This document shows, piece after piece, positions 17,378-24,358 of a DNA stretch of 35,688 bases. The translations under genes and the position numbers were made by a program. This DNA is from Halorhabdus amylolytica (GTDB lineage: Archaea; Halobacteriota; Halobacteria; Halobacteriales; Haloarculaceae). The notes beneath the pieces are model-generated. The model saw only the letters and a list, made by a program, of their open reading frames with translations, had not been told where the DNA came from and did no database searches. Where the stretch lies: positions 102,614-138,301 of the forward strand of contig NZ_SPQG01000008.1 of the NCBI RefSeq assembly GCF_004944975.1, given 5' to 3'. The first letter of the stretch is position 1; each line of letters begins with the position of its first letter.

Positions 17378-18900
17378 TGCGCGTCCTTGTCGTCGACGTC
17401 GACTCGCTGCGGCCGGACCACCTGGGCTGTCACGGCTACGACCGTCCGACGTCCCCAACTATCGACGCGCTGGCCGCCGAGGGTGTCCGTTTCACGTCGT
17501 GTTACGCCTCAGATACGCCGTGTCTGCCCTCGCGGACGGCGCTCGTCTCCGGACGCTTCGGCGCGCGCACCGGGGTCGTCACCCACTTCGGCGACGGCCA
17601 GTGGTACGACCAGCCGGCGGGCGGCCACGACGCCGCGACCGCCCGCCCGCTCGTCCCCCGTTACCTCTCGCGCCACGGCGTCCACACGGCGACGGTAAGC
17701 AGTTTCGGCGACCACCACAGCGCGTACCACTTCAGCGGGTCGTTCACCGACGCCATCCAGCCGACGCCCCGGACCGAAGACGAACACGCCGCGGACGTAA
17801 CCGCCCGCGCGGTGGCGTGGCTTGACCGCCACGCCACCGACGAGGACTGGCTGTTACACGTCCAGTACTGGGACGTTCACCACCCCTACGAGGACGTCGC
17901 CGAAGACGTTGAACGGGTACGACGTGCGGGGTGGTCGCCGGCGTGGCCGGACGCCGAGGCGTTGGCCGCTCAGCAGGGCATGACCGGCCCCCGCAGCGCG
18001 GACCTCTGGCCGACACCCGGCGCCTACGGCGACCCCGCCTACGAGCGCCAGTACGACGACTGGTCGATACCGGACCGCTTCGACTCCACCGACGACGTCG
18101 CGCACCTCGTCGACGGCTACGACGGCGCCGTCCGCAAGACCGACCGCGAGGTCAACCGCCTGCTCGACGCGCTGGCCGCCGCTGGAGTGCGCGAGGACAC
18201 GACCGTCGTCGTCACGGCCGACCATGGCGACGCGCTCGGCGAACACGGCATCTACGCCGAACACGCGCTGGCCCACCCGCCGACCCAGCGCGTCCCGTTT
18301 GTCATCTCCGGCCCCACGGTCACAAGCGGGGGCCGCGCCGTGGACGCGCAGGTCTACCAGTTCGACCTCGCGGCGACGCTGTGTGACTGGTTCGACGTGC
18401 CTGTCCCCGATGGGTGGGATGCCCGCTCGCTGACACCCGCCATCGACGGCGAGTCTTTCGCCGGCCGCGAGGCGCTGGTTTGTGGCCACGGCATCTACAC
18501 CTTCAGTCGTGCCGTCTACGCCGACGAGTGGGTGTACATCCGTATCTACCACCCCGGCGTGTTCTCCCACCCGGGCCTGTTCAACGACGACAGCGCCGAC
18601 GGCCCCGCTGCCGGGCTGGAACTCCTCCACGATCTCGAGGTCGACCCGCACATGACCGAGAACATGCTCGCCGACCGGCCCCGCGTGGCCGGTGAAATGC
18701 GCGACCGCCTGGCCGACTGGGAGCGCCGAACCCGGACGACACGGGACGCAGGCGGCACCGACCCGCTCGTGCACATGGCCGTCGAGAGCGGCCCGTTCCT
18801 GTACGTCGACCCCGTCGAACTGGCGGCGCTGTACCGCGACCTCGGGCGCAGTGACCGCCAGATACGGACGGTCAAACGCGCCGGCGACTTCCCGTTATAG
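17377..18900 (+). CDS. Divergent type I sulfatase (motif CLPSR), last gene of importer operon
   Basis: 507 aa. The start is the ATG overlapping the previous stop by one base. The longer open frame upstream lies inside the glucosidase gene and is not coding. The N-terminus VVDVDSLRPDHLGCHGY differs from the DQ/DD type of the other sulfatases but carries acidic metal ligands. DTPCLPSRTALVSGR has Cys49 for formylglycine, and TADHGDALGEHGIYAEH the second metal-binding Asp-His. The usual GKxHL motif is absent; the equivalent place reads VSSFGDHHSAYHFS. The closest relative in this window is the sulfatase at 27825, also the last gene of an importer operon, sharing the same Cys position and the C-terminal RxxYHPG-like region (IRIYHPGVF here, IRTFHPGMW there). 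No signal peptide. Sulfatase is the best call; the substrate is unknown. Confidence 0.87.
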   Translation: MRVLVVDVDSLRPDHLGCHGYDRPTSPTIDALAAEGVRFTSCYASDTPCLPSRTALVSGRFGARTGVVTHFGDGQWYDQPAGGHDAATARPLVPRYLSRHGVHTATVSSFGDHHSAYHFSGSFTDAIQPTPRTEDEHAADVTARAVAWLDRHATDEDWLLHVQYWDVHHPYEDVAEDVERVRRAGWSPAWPDAEALAAQQGMTGPRSADLWPTPGAYGDPAYERQYDDWSIPDRFDSTDDVAHLVDGYDGAVRKTDREVNRLLDALAAAGVREDTTVVVTADHGDALGEHGIYAEHALAHPPTQRVPFVISGPTVTSGGRAVDAQVYQFDLAATLCDWFDVPVPDGWDARSLTPAIDGESFAGREALVCGHGIYTFSRAVYADEWVYIRIYHPGVFSHPGLFNDDSADGPAAGLELLHDLEVDPHMTENMLADRPRVAGEMRDRLADWERRTRTTRDAGGTDPLVHMAVESGPFLYVDPVELAALYRDLGRSDRQIRTVKRAGDFPL

Positions 18901-19553
18901 CGACTCCAGAACGTCGGCGCCTCGCTCTAGGCAGGCCATCAGTTCCTCGGGGTCGTCGTGTTCGTAGACGAACCACAAGACGTCCGCCTCGCGCGCGGCG
19001 TCGGCACAGCCCTGCACGTCTACGTCGCCCTCTCCGAGTTCGCAAAACTCCCCGTCGGCCATGTCCTTCATGTGGACCAGTTTCACCCGGTCGCCGTAGC
19101 GCTCCAGCAGTTCCAGGGGGTCGTGGCCAGCGGTCGTGACCCACCCCACGTCGATCTCCAAGCCGACCGTCGAGCCGTCGGCGAACACCTCGAACCCGGT
19201 GGTCTCGTCAACTGGGACGAACTCGTGGTCGTGGTTGTGGTAGTGCAGGTCGAACCCGCGCTCGTCCAGCCGCTCCCCGGGACGTTGAGCCGCCCGACGG
19301 TGGCTTTGACGGCGTCGCTGCTCTCTAAGTGCTCCGCGTCGAGGTCGTCCTCCAGTCCCTCGACGCCGACGTGGGCGGCGGCCGCCGCGAGGTCGTGGTT
19401 GCCAAGCAGGTCGACCGCAGGTACGTCGAGGCCCGCGATGCCGCCCGCCAGTTTCACAACGTCGTAGCCCGCTGCAGCCACGGTGTCGAGAATCTCTCGC
19501 ATCGGTCGCTCGGCCGCCCGCACGGTATATAGGTTGATCGCCGTCCGTGTCAT
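18895..19553 (-). pseudogene. Broken TIM-barrel sugar isomerase/epimerase
   Basis: Xylose-isomerase-like TIM barrel family (sugar phosphate isomerase/epimerase, IolE/YcjR type). The first half, from ATG 19553, reads MTRTAINLYTVRAAERP and DVVKLAGGIAGL in one frame up to about 19280. The second half, GERLDERGFDLHYHNHDHEF, then STVGLEIDVGWVTTAGHDPL, then KLVHMKDM, is in another frame and ends at 18895. The metal-site residues of the second half (HNH, GLEIDVGW, HMKD) are intact. Relatives have about 30 more residues between the halves, so a small deletion with a frame change is likely at about 19275-19285. Its stop overlaps the sulfatase stop, tail to tail, by 6 bases. It would have processed a released monosaccharide in the cytoplasm. 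Confidence 0.8.
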
Positions 19554-19624
19554 GTCTCATCGTTCTCCCCACCCCGACAAAAGTACCGGCCCCTCATCCC
19601 AAACGTTTGCGTCCACGCGCTTGT

Positions 19625-19995
19625 GATGACGAGCGCGTTAAGGAGTTGTACAAGGAGGTCCGCTACGAGGAGTTGGAAACGTATCTTTAAGCAGAGTATG
19701 AGACGCTGTACAAGGGCGAAGTAGAGCGGCTCAAACCAGAGTATCCGTCCTTCTGGGACGAAGAGACAAAAGCGTTCACAGGGCCTGTAACGACAAACGC
19801 GATTGAAGGTAAGAACTGACGGATAGTTAAGAAGTTAGGCGTGACATATCGACGGTACCGATCGGCACGCGGCCGGGTATTACTGTAAGCGGTGAGTGAT
19901 TCGCTGTCGCTCTACAGGAACGGACGTCCACACGTGAGCTTTGCCCAAAGTCACGGGACGTTTCGCTTTGAGAAGATCATGGTAGATCACCCACC
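19625..19995 (+). pseudogene. Decayed transposase C-terminal fragment
   Basis: Fragments read DERVKELYKEVRYEELETYL, a stop, then EYETLYKGEVERLKPEYPSF, then FTGPVTTNAIEGKN followed by a stop where relatives have Trp, then RIVKKLGVTYRRYRSARGR, and after a further break VSDSLSLYRNGRPHVSFA. The TTNAIEG and NGRP stretches resemble the C-terminus of haloarchaeal transposases of the mutator or similar type. The family is uncertain. At least three in-frame stops make it non-functional. It sits directly before the IS110-type element. Confidence 0.5.
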
Positions 19996-19999
19996 GCCC

Positions 20000-20305
20000 C
20001 GTCCCACCCAAGTGAAGTGTAATTGCGTATGGCTCGCCGTCTTTCCTCTCAGGATACGATAACGAAGTGAGTCCGCTGCGGGATACATGGGTAGGGTTTC
20101 GATGAAAGCCTGCTAAGTCCCTATACGCCTGGAGTAAGCTAGGGTGGCACGAGGCCGCTATCTGAACGGAGCGAAAAGCGCGTGGTAGTGATCGGCCCGC
20201 ATGCCTAGGAAGTAGCATCATGGGAGGCCGCCCGACTGCCGCCGCAGTCGGGCGGCAAGCCCGCATAGGTGTGGCTCCCTCCAGACAGCCAACCCGGAGG
20301 CAACC
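20000..20305 (+). other. Non-coding left flank of IS110-type element, possible bridge RNA region
   Basis: About 300 bases without a gene before the IS110-type transposase. IS110-group elements are known to encode a structured bridge RNA in the non-coding end upstream of the transposase. Here I see a 5-bp stem CCCTA/TAGGG around 20119-20142 and the strong hairpin at 20227-20256, but I cannot fold the region, and the element boundaries are not certain. A GGAGG ribosome-binding site lies just before ATG 20306. Confidence 0.35.
20227..20256. repeat. Perfect 13-bp hairpin left of IS110-type transposase
   Basis: GCCGCCCGACTGC (20227-20239), loop CGCC, GCAGTCGGGCGGC (20244-20256), 50 bases before the transposase ATG. 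A second hairpin flanks the other end of the gene (21311-21339). Confidence 0.75.
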
Positions 20306-21314
20306 ATGTACACACTCGGCATTGACGCCCATGAACGTGAGTCGCAGGTTGCCGTCTTAGACGAGGATGGCGAAATCGTTCGCGAGGTTCGCGTCCAGAA
20401 CGCGAACCTCGACGACTTCGGACAGGAATACGCCGGAGCAGACCCTGCGATCGAAGCTACCGGCAACTACTACACGATCTACGACACTTTAGACGAACAC
20501 CTTGACGTCACGGTGGCTGATCGCAACCAAACCAAGGCCATCAGGATCGCTGAGATCAAAAACAACCGGCTCAATGCGAAGCTGCTCGCGCAGCTTCGTC
20601 GAGCCGAGATGATCGCCGACAGCTACGTTCCACCGGACGAAATCTGCAAGCGACGCTCACTCGTGCGCGCCAGCAAACGACTTGTTGAGAAGCGCACCGA
20701 GTTCAAGAACGAAGTTCACACATTGCTGAACAAGCACAGAATCTCTCTCGATAAGAACGTCTTCAGTGCCAAAGGACGCGAGGTCCTCGCTGGCGAGGAC
20801 TTCGCTCTCGATCGCGTGAGTGAGACGTTTCTAAAGTCGTATCTATCGATAATCGACGAACTCACCGCGCAGATTGAGGCAATCAAAGATATGATTGAAG
20901 AATTCGCTGCGTCTCCTCTAGAGACGCAGCTGTTGATGACGATCCGAGGCATAAGTTTCTATTCGTCGCTATGGATCACCGCAGAGATCGGCGAGATTGA
21001 TCGGTTCAATGAGGCAGGTGGAGTCGTGAGTTATGCCGGATTGGATCCTATCGTCCGCGAGTCCTGGGAGTTCGCGGACTGAAGGTGGGATTTCGAAACA
21101 CGGAAACAGTAATTTACGGTGGTTTCTCGTCCAGTGTGCGAACGTAGCAGTCCACAACTGCCACGACGAATATTTGGAACGATTCTATACGCGGCTGAAA
21201 CGACAAAAGAACCACAATATAGCGATTGTTGCAACAGCACGCAAATTGCTGGTGTCAATCTTCCATATGCTCAGGAAGAAAGAAGCGTACGACCCACCGG
21301 GGATGAGTAGCTGA
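20306..21314 (+). pseudogene. IS110-family (DEDD) transposase, frameshifted
   Basis: The N-terminus MYTLGIDAHERESQVAVLDE is the RuvC-like DEDD domain start, with Asp7. IEATGNYYTIYDTL and ADRNQTKAIRIAEIKNNRLN follow, with the acidic residues expected in this family. The C-terminal transposase domain begins LLMTIRGISFYSSLWITAEI and GGVVSYAGLDPIVRES, with Ser after Glu at the place of the family's catalytic Ser. The first frame stops at 21082. The rest of the protein (RTEGGISKHGNSNLRWFLVQ to AYDPPGMSS, stop 21314) continues one frame over, so a single-base change near 21060-21075 breaks the gene. The joined product would be about 335 aa, normal for IS110. A good GGAGG ribosome-binding site precedes the ATG. 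The start codon, frame and most of the protein are otherwise intact, so the break is recent. Confidence 0.88.
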
Positions 21315-21339
21315 GGTCCGCTCGCTCGGCGGACCTCAG
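21311..21339. repeat. Perfect 11-bp hairpin right of IS110-type transposase
   Basis: CTGAGGTCCGC (21311-21321), loop TCGCTCG, GCGGACCTCAG (21329-21339). It overlaps the transposase stop codon region. No T-run follows, so it more likely belongs to the element end than to a terminator. Confidence 0.7.
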
Positions 21340-21708
21340 CGGCAGAGAGATGCGTCGGTGAGCACCAACTATCTCAAAGAAGAGGTCTACCGCCTATCGG
21401 CTGGATTGACAGGTATTACCGTCTCTGTGAGTGATTTTCTTGAATTCAGATATAAAGTCTTGGTAACTAGACACAAGAATTATTTTCTTCAGCGTAGATT
21501 ATTGTGGTAGTTTGCTTTCATAGGTGTTCAGATATGCTGGTTCCATGCGAACGCGAAGGATCTGAGTCAATCATCAGCTGTTTCTGCAGCGGTGTGACTG
21601 AAAAAGTTCGAAAATTAGCTCCAGAGTCTCCATGGTAGAACTCACTGAACTAAACACAACTCTATTGTTGGGGCAAACGCATAAGAACTACAATCCGCTT
21701 TTCTTACT
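21340..21708. other. Intergenic stretch before the IclR gene
   Basis: No gene seen. GC content falls sharply across this stretch, marking the change from the GC-rich left half to the AT-rich right half. A TATA-like CATAAG near 21680 lies about 26 bases before ATG 21709 and probably starts a leaderless IclR transcript. Confidence 0.45.
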
Positions 21709-22461
21709 ATGGAAGATACAAAAACGATCCAAAGTGTAGAAAACGCTATCGAAATCATCCAATACATAAGTGATAATGATAATGCCACATTAACATCAAT
21801 TGCAGATGATATTAATATATCGGTGAGTACTACTCATTATTATCTAAATACACTCCATTCAAATAATATTTTGAGAAAAACTGATAAGGGATACGAGCTG
21901 GGTTATAAAATTCTCGAATATGGGGGGGAAATCAAACATGAGAACGATCTTTATATGGCAGCTAAACCCCTAATGGACGATATTTCTCTTGAAATTGATC
22001 TACCTGTCTATCTTGGTATCGAAGACAGAATGAAAATTGTTCATATTGGGATTGCTTATGTTGGAAGAAATTCAATTGTGGGAGACTACGATGGAAAAAG
22101 GACGGATTTTCATTCAGCTGCTCTGGGAAAGGCAATTCTTGCATATCTTCCGAATGATAGGCAAAATGAGATAATCAATGACTTAGACTATCCTGAATTT
22201 ACTGATAAAACGATAACTGATCCGCAGAATCTACAATCTGATCTGAATAGAGTCAGAGAGAAGGGGTATGCAATCAACGACGAAGAGGACTTTCAGGGGT
22301 GGAAAGGAATTGCTGTGCCAATAATATTAGAAAACAGTGTAGAAGGAGCAATTAGTGTAGCAGGTCCGAAATCAAAAATAGACAATCGCAAAGAGGACAT
22401 CCTCCAGTTGTTACGAGAAGCAAAAGATGAAATAGAATTAACGCTCGGTGTTGACAACTAA
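21709..22461 (+). CDS. IclR-family transcription regulator
   Basis: 250 aa. Residues about 7-65 are the winged helix (SVENAIEIIQYISDNDNATL, then ISVSTTHYYLNTL). Residues about 80-245 form the IclR effector domain: HIGIAYVGRNSIVGDYDGKR, then FHSAALGKAILAYLPNDRQ, and WKGIAVPIILENSVEGAISV. IclR proteins respond to small metabolites, often sugar acids or aromatic acids, and control the matching catabolic genes; haloarchaea have many. The gene is strikingly AT-rich and rich in Ile/Asn/Lys codons compared with the left half, a sign of separate origin. It contains a run of seven G at 21922-21928. It is tail-to-tail with anSME; a small in-frame extension beyond the anSME stop ends 1 base from this gene. 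Probably the regulator of the right-hand module. Confidence 0.9.
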   Translation: MEDTKTIQSVENAIEIIQYISDNDNATLTSIADDINISVSTTHYYLNTLHSNNILRKTDKGYELGYKILEYGGEIKHENDLYMAAKPLMDDISLEIDLPVYLGIEDRMKIVHIGIAYVGRNSIVGDYDGKRTDFHSAALGKAILAYLPNDRQNEIINDLDYPEFTDKTITDPQNLQSDLNRVREKGYAINDEEDFQGWKGIAVPIILENSVEGAISVAGPKSKIDNRKEDILQLLREAKDEIELTLGVDN

Positions 22462-22566
22462 CTAGCGTCTATACTTGTGGATCCGCATATTGGTAGCGAA
22501 CGCAACAGCTATCAAACCGACAGCTTCGACGATCAATACACCATTTAGTCCACAGTGAACAATACC
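22462..22566 (-). other. In-frame tail beyond anSME stop encoding one membrane helix
   Basis: Directly after the anSME stop (TGA 22567-22569) the same frame stays open for 34 codons to a TAG at 22462-22464. It reads GIVHCG, then a hydrophobic helix (GVLIVEAVGLIAVAFA), then a basic tail (NMRIHKYRR). No ATG is present. It could be the remnant of a separate membrane-protein gene or, less likely, a read-through extension. Low confidence in any function. Confidence 0.3.
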
Positions 22567-23943
22567 TCAACTGGATAGGTGGTTATCACGAACAGTTACT
22601 TCATCCATTACCAATGGTAATGGCTTGTTCTCTTGGATTGTCCGTTCGATTATCTCGAGATACGGTTGTACATACCTGAAAAATGAGCGATACCCAGCGC
22701 ACAGATAATTCAGTCCGAAGTCTCCGGCAGGTGTCGTGATATGCCGATTCTTCGGGCATCCACCGTGACAGAACTCCAGTACGGGACATTCCTGACAGCG
22801 TGCCGGCAATCCTCTGCGCTTATATTCGCCGAACTTACGCTGCTCCTCGCTGTCAAGCATCTCCGTTAGGTGTGTCTGATGGATATTTCCACGTTTGAAT
22901 CCAGGATCAACAAAATGATCACAGGCGTATACGTCGCCATTGTGTTCCATGGCCACTTGATCACCACAGGTCTCATTGTGTACACAGAGACTGGCTTCAC
23001 CGGTTAGCGTTATCTCAAGACACTGGTCGAAAAGTTGAATTGATATGTTTCCGATATCGTTCCGGATCCACTCTTCAAAAATCGTTCGCAAAAATGTACT
23101 ATATACAGCCGGATCAACACTCCACGCAGTCGTCGATGCATCCTTAGCAGCGTCCAGCACATCCTGATACCCATCGTCAACATCCTCGGGTAGATCCGCT
23201 CGCTCTCGCACCCATGGGTACACCGGACGGTCGGATTTGTCCAAATCTGTCCTGAGGGTAGACGAATCCGAGCTGCCCGTACCTATTTCCGAATCAGAGG
23301 GAAACTCGACCAAGGGGATGAACTGTATCCATTCGACTCCTTGTTCTTTGAAAAACTCATAAATCCGTAATGGATACTGGCTGTTGTAGTCGTTGAGAGA
23401 GCAGAGAACGTTATACTCGATGTCATACTTCTGGAGAAGGGACAGGCCGTTCATCACTTCGTCAAAGGTTGGCTTGTCGTTTCGCGTCTTACGGTACCTA
23501 TCGTGGAGCTCGCGCGGACCGTCAATACTAATTCCAACAAAGAAGTCGTTCTCTGCGAAGAACTCGCACCACTCTTCGTCGAGTCGGAACCCGTTCGTCT
23601 GGATCGAATTGACGATATGTGTATCAGTTGGCGCATATTCCTGCTGGAGACGGACAGCCTTCCGATAGAACTCTATTCCACGAAGTGTAGGTTCGCCACC
23701 TTGCCACGCGAACGTGATCTGTGGGCCCGGCTGTGCTTCGATGTACTGTTTGATAAATTCCTCAAGCGTGTCCTCCGACATGCGGAAGTCTCCTCTTCCC
23801 GGATATAACTCCGATTTATCCAGATAGTAACAGTACTCACATTCGAGATTACACGCCGGTCCGGTCGGCATTGTCATCACGTGAAAGGGCACCTCACGTT
23901 CAAGTTCCGGACGGCGAGAGCGCTCTGTCATGTGAATCGACAT
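22567..23943 (-). CDS. Anaerobic sulfatase-maturating enzyme (anSME), radical SAM/SPASM
   Basis: 458 aa from ATG 23943. ATG 23931 is an alternative. The open frame to 24054 runs into a sulfatase fragment and is not part of the protein. Radical-SAM CNLECEYC (Cys31, 35, 38) binds the SAM cluster, and FAWQGGEPTL follows. The SPASM domain has the full auxiliary-cluster set: C-x5-C (CVHNETC), VYACDHF (Cys followed by the Asp proposed as general base in clostridial anSME), C-x2-C-x5-C-x3-C (CQECPVLEFCHGGC), and a last Cys in NYLCAGYRSF. Known enzymes convert Cys or Ser of the sulfatase motif to formylglycine without O2. No signal peptide. It is divergent from, and next to, two sulfatases (24359, 25995), its likely clients. 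AT-richer than the left-hand genes. Confidence 0.93.
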   Translation of the reverse strand: MSIHMTERSRRPELEREVPFHVMTMPTGPACNLECEYCYYLDKSELYPGRGDFRMSEDTLEEFIKQYIEAQPGPQITFAWQGGEPTLRGIEFYRKAVRLQQEYAPTDTHIVNSIQTNGFRLDEEWCEFFAENDFFVGISIDGPRELHDRYRKTRNDKPTFDEVMNGLSLLQKYDIEYNVLCSLNDYNSQYPLRIYEFFKEQGVEWIQFIPLVEFPSDSEIGTGSSDSSTLRTDLDKSDRPVYPWVRERADLPEDVDDGYQDVLDAAKDASTTAWSVDPAVYSTFLRTIFEEWIRNDIGNISIQLFDQCLEITLTGEASLCVHNETCGDQVAMEHNGDVYACDHFVDPGFKRGNIHQTHLTEMLDSEEQRKFGEYKRRGLPARCQECPVLEFCHGGCPKNRHITTPAGDFGLNYLCAGYRSFFRYVQPYLEIIERTIQENKPLPLVMDEVTVRDNHLSS

Positions 23944-24041
23944 TCGTCTTAGAAGGGCAAAACTCTTCCGTACGGAGGGGATTGTATTTCTTTCTGACTT
24001 TGGAGTCTGGCATGGTCCAGAGTGACGAAGCCGTGGGCCAC
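23944..24041 (-). promoter_or_regulatory. Upstream region of anSME
   Basis: On the minus strand GAAATACAAT (23981-23990) is a TATA-like stretch about 40 bases before ATG 23943, giving a predicted transcript start about 14 bases before the ATG. It fits the choice of ATG 23943 rather than the longer frame. Confidence 0.35.
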
Positions 24042-24190
24042 TGGCATTACCCACATGACGGGAATCAGAGTGCCCGCTTGTGCCGTACGAACCGGTTAGT
24101 GGAATCTGATCGAATTCTTTGAAACCATTTGGATCGAACTCGACGACCCCGAAAAGGATGTTTCCGAAGCGATCGAACCTGTTTTGGCCA
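24042..24190 (+). pseudogene. Sulfatase 3' fragment, decayed duplicate
   Basis: This stretch aligns at DNA level, with small gaps, to 25538-25696 inside the intact sulfatase downstream. Both read TGGCATTACCC, share GATCGA(A/G)TTCTTTGAAAC and GGATCGAACTC, and end in GGCCA. In protein terms it keeps HWHYPHDGNQS (HYPHYGNQG in the intact copy). The rest of the gene is absent and the frame is broken. The region 24191-24330 after it is unexplained; a minus-strand stretch LLRRLHFRTWAVKRKFG there may be an IS remnant. Confidence 0.78.
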
Positions 24191-24330
24191 GTTCCGCGAT
24201 CTCGTGCTGAAATGTGCCGTCAAAAATGCCGAACTTGCGCTTGACCGCCCAAGTACGGAAATGCAGGCGTCTCAACAAGGCCAATATTGTTTCAGTTTCA
24301 ATCGTATGCGAAATAATGCCACGGAAACAC

Positions 24331-24338
24331 TTTTTATT
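24331..24338 (+). promoter_or_regulatory. TATA box of the sulfatase at 24359
   Basis: TTTTTATT lies about 25 bases before ATG 24359. This favours that ATG over the in-frame TTG at 24344. Confidence 0.5.
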
Positions 24339-24358
24339 ATCCGTTGATCATAGTTAAT

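Noticed and set aside
15269-17458. 729-residue open frame on the minus strand opposite the glucosidase
   Set aside because: It is a shadow of high-GC coding DNA. The plus-strand product has clear family motifs and operon overlaps; the minus product shows no recognisable domain.
23944-24054. 37-residue N-terminal extension of anSME
   Set aside because: It overlaps the sulfatase fragment and lies upstream of the predicted transcript start; the family N-terminus begins after ATG 23943.
24344-24358. TTG start for the CSPTR sulfatase
   Set aside because: The TATA box spacing fits ATG 24359, and TTG 24344 would lie upstream of the expected transcript start.
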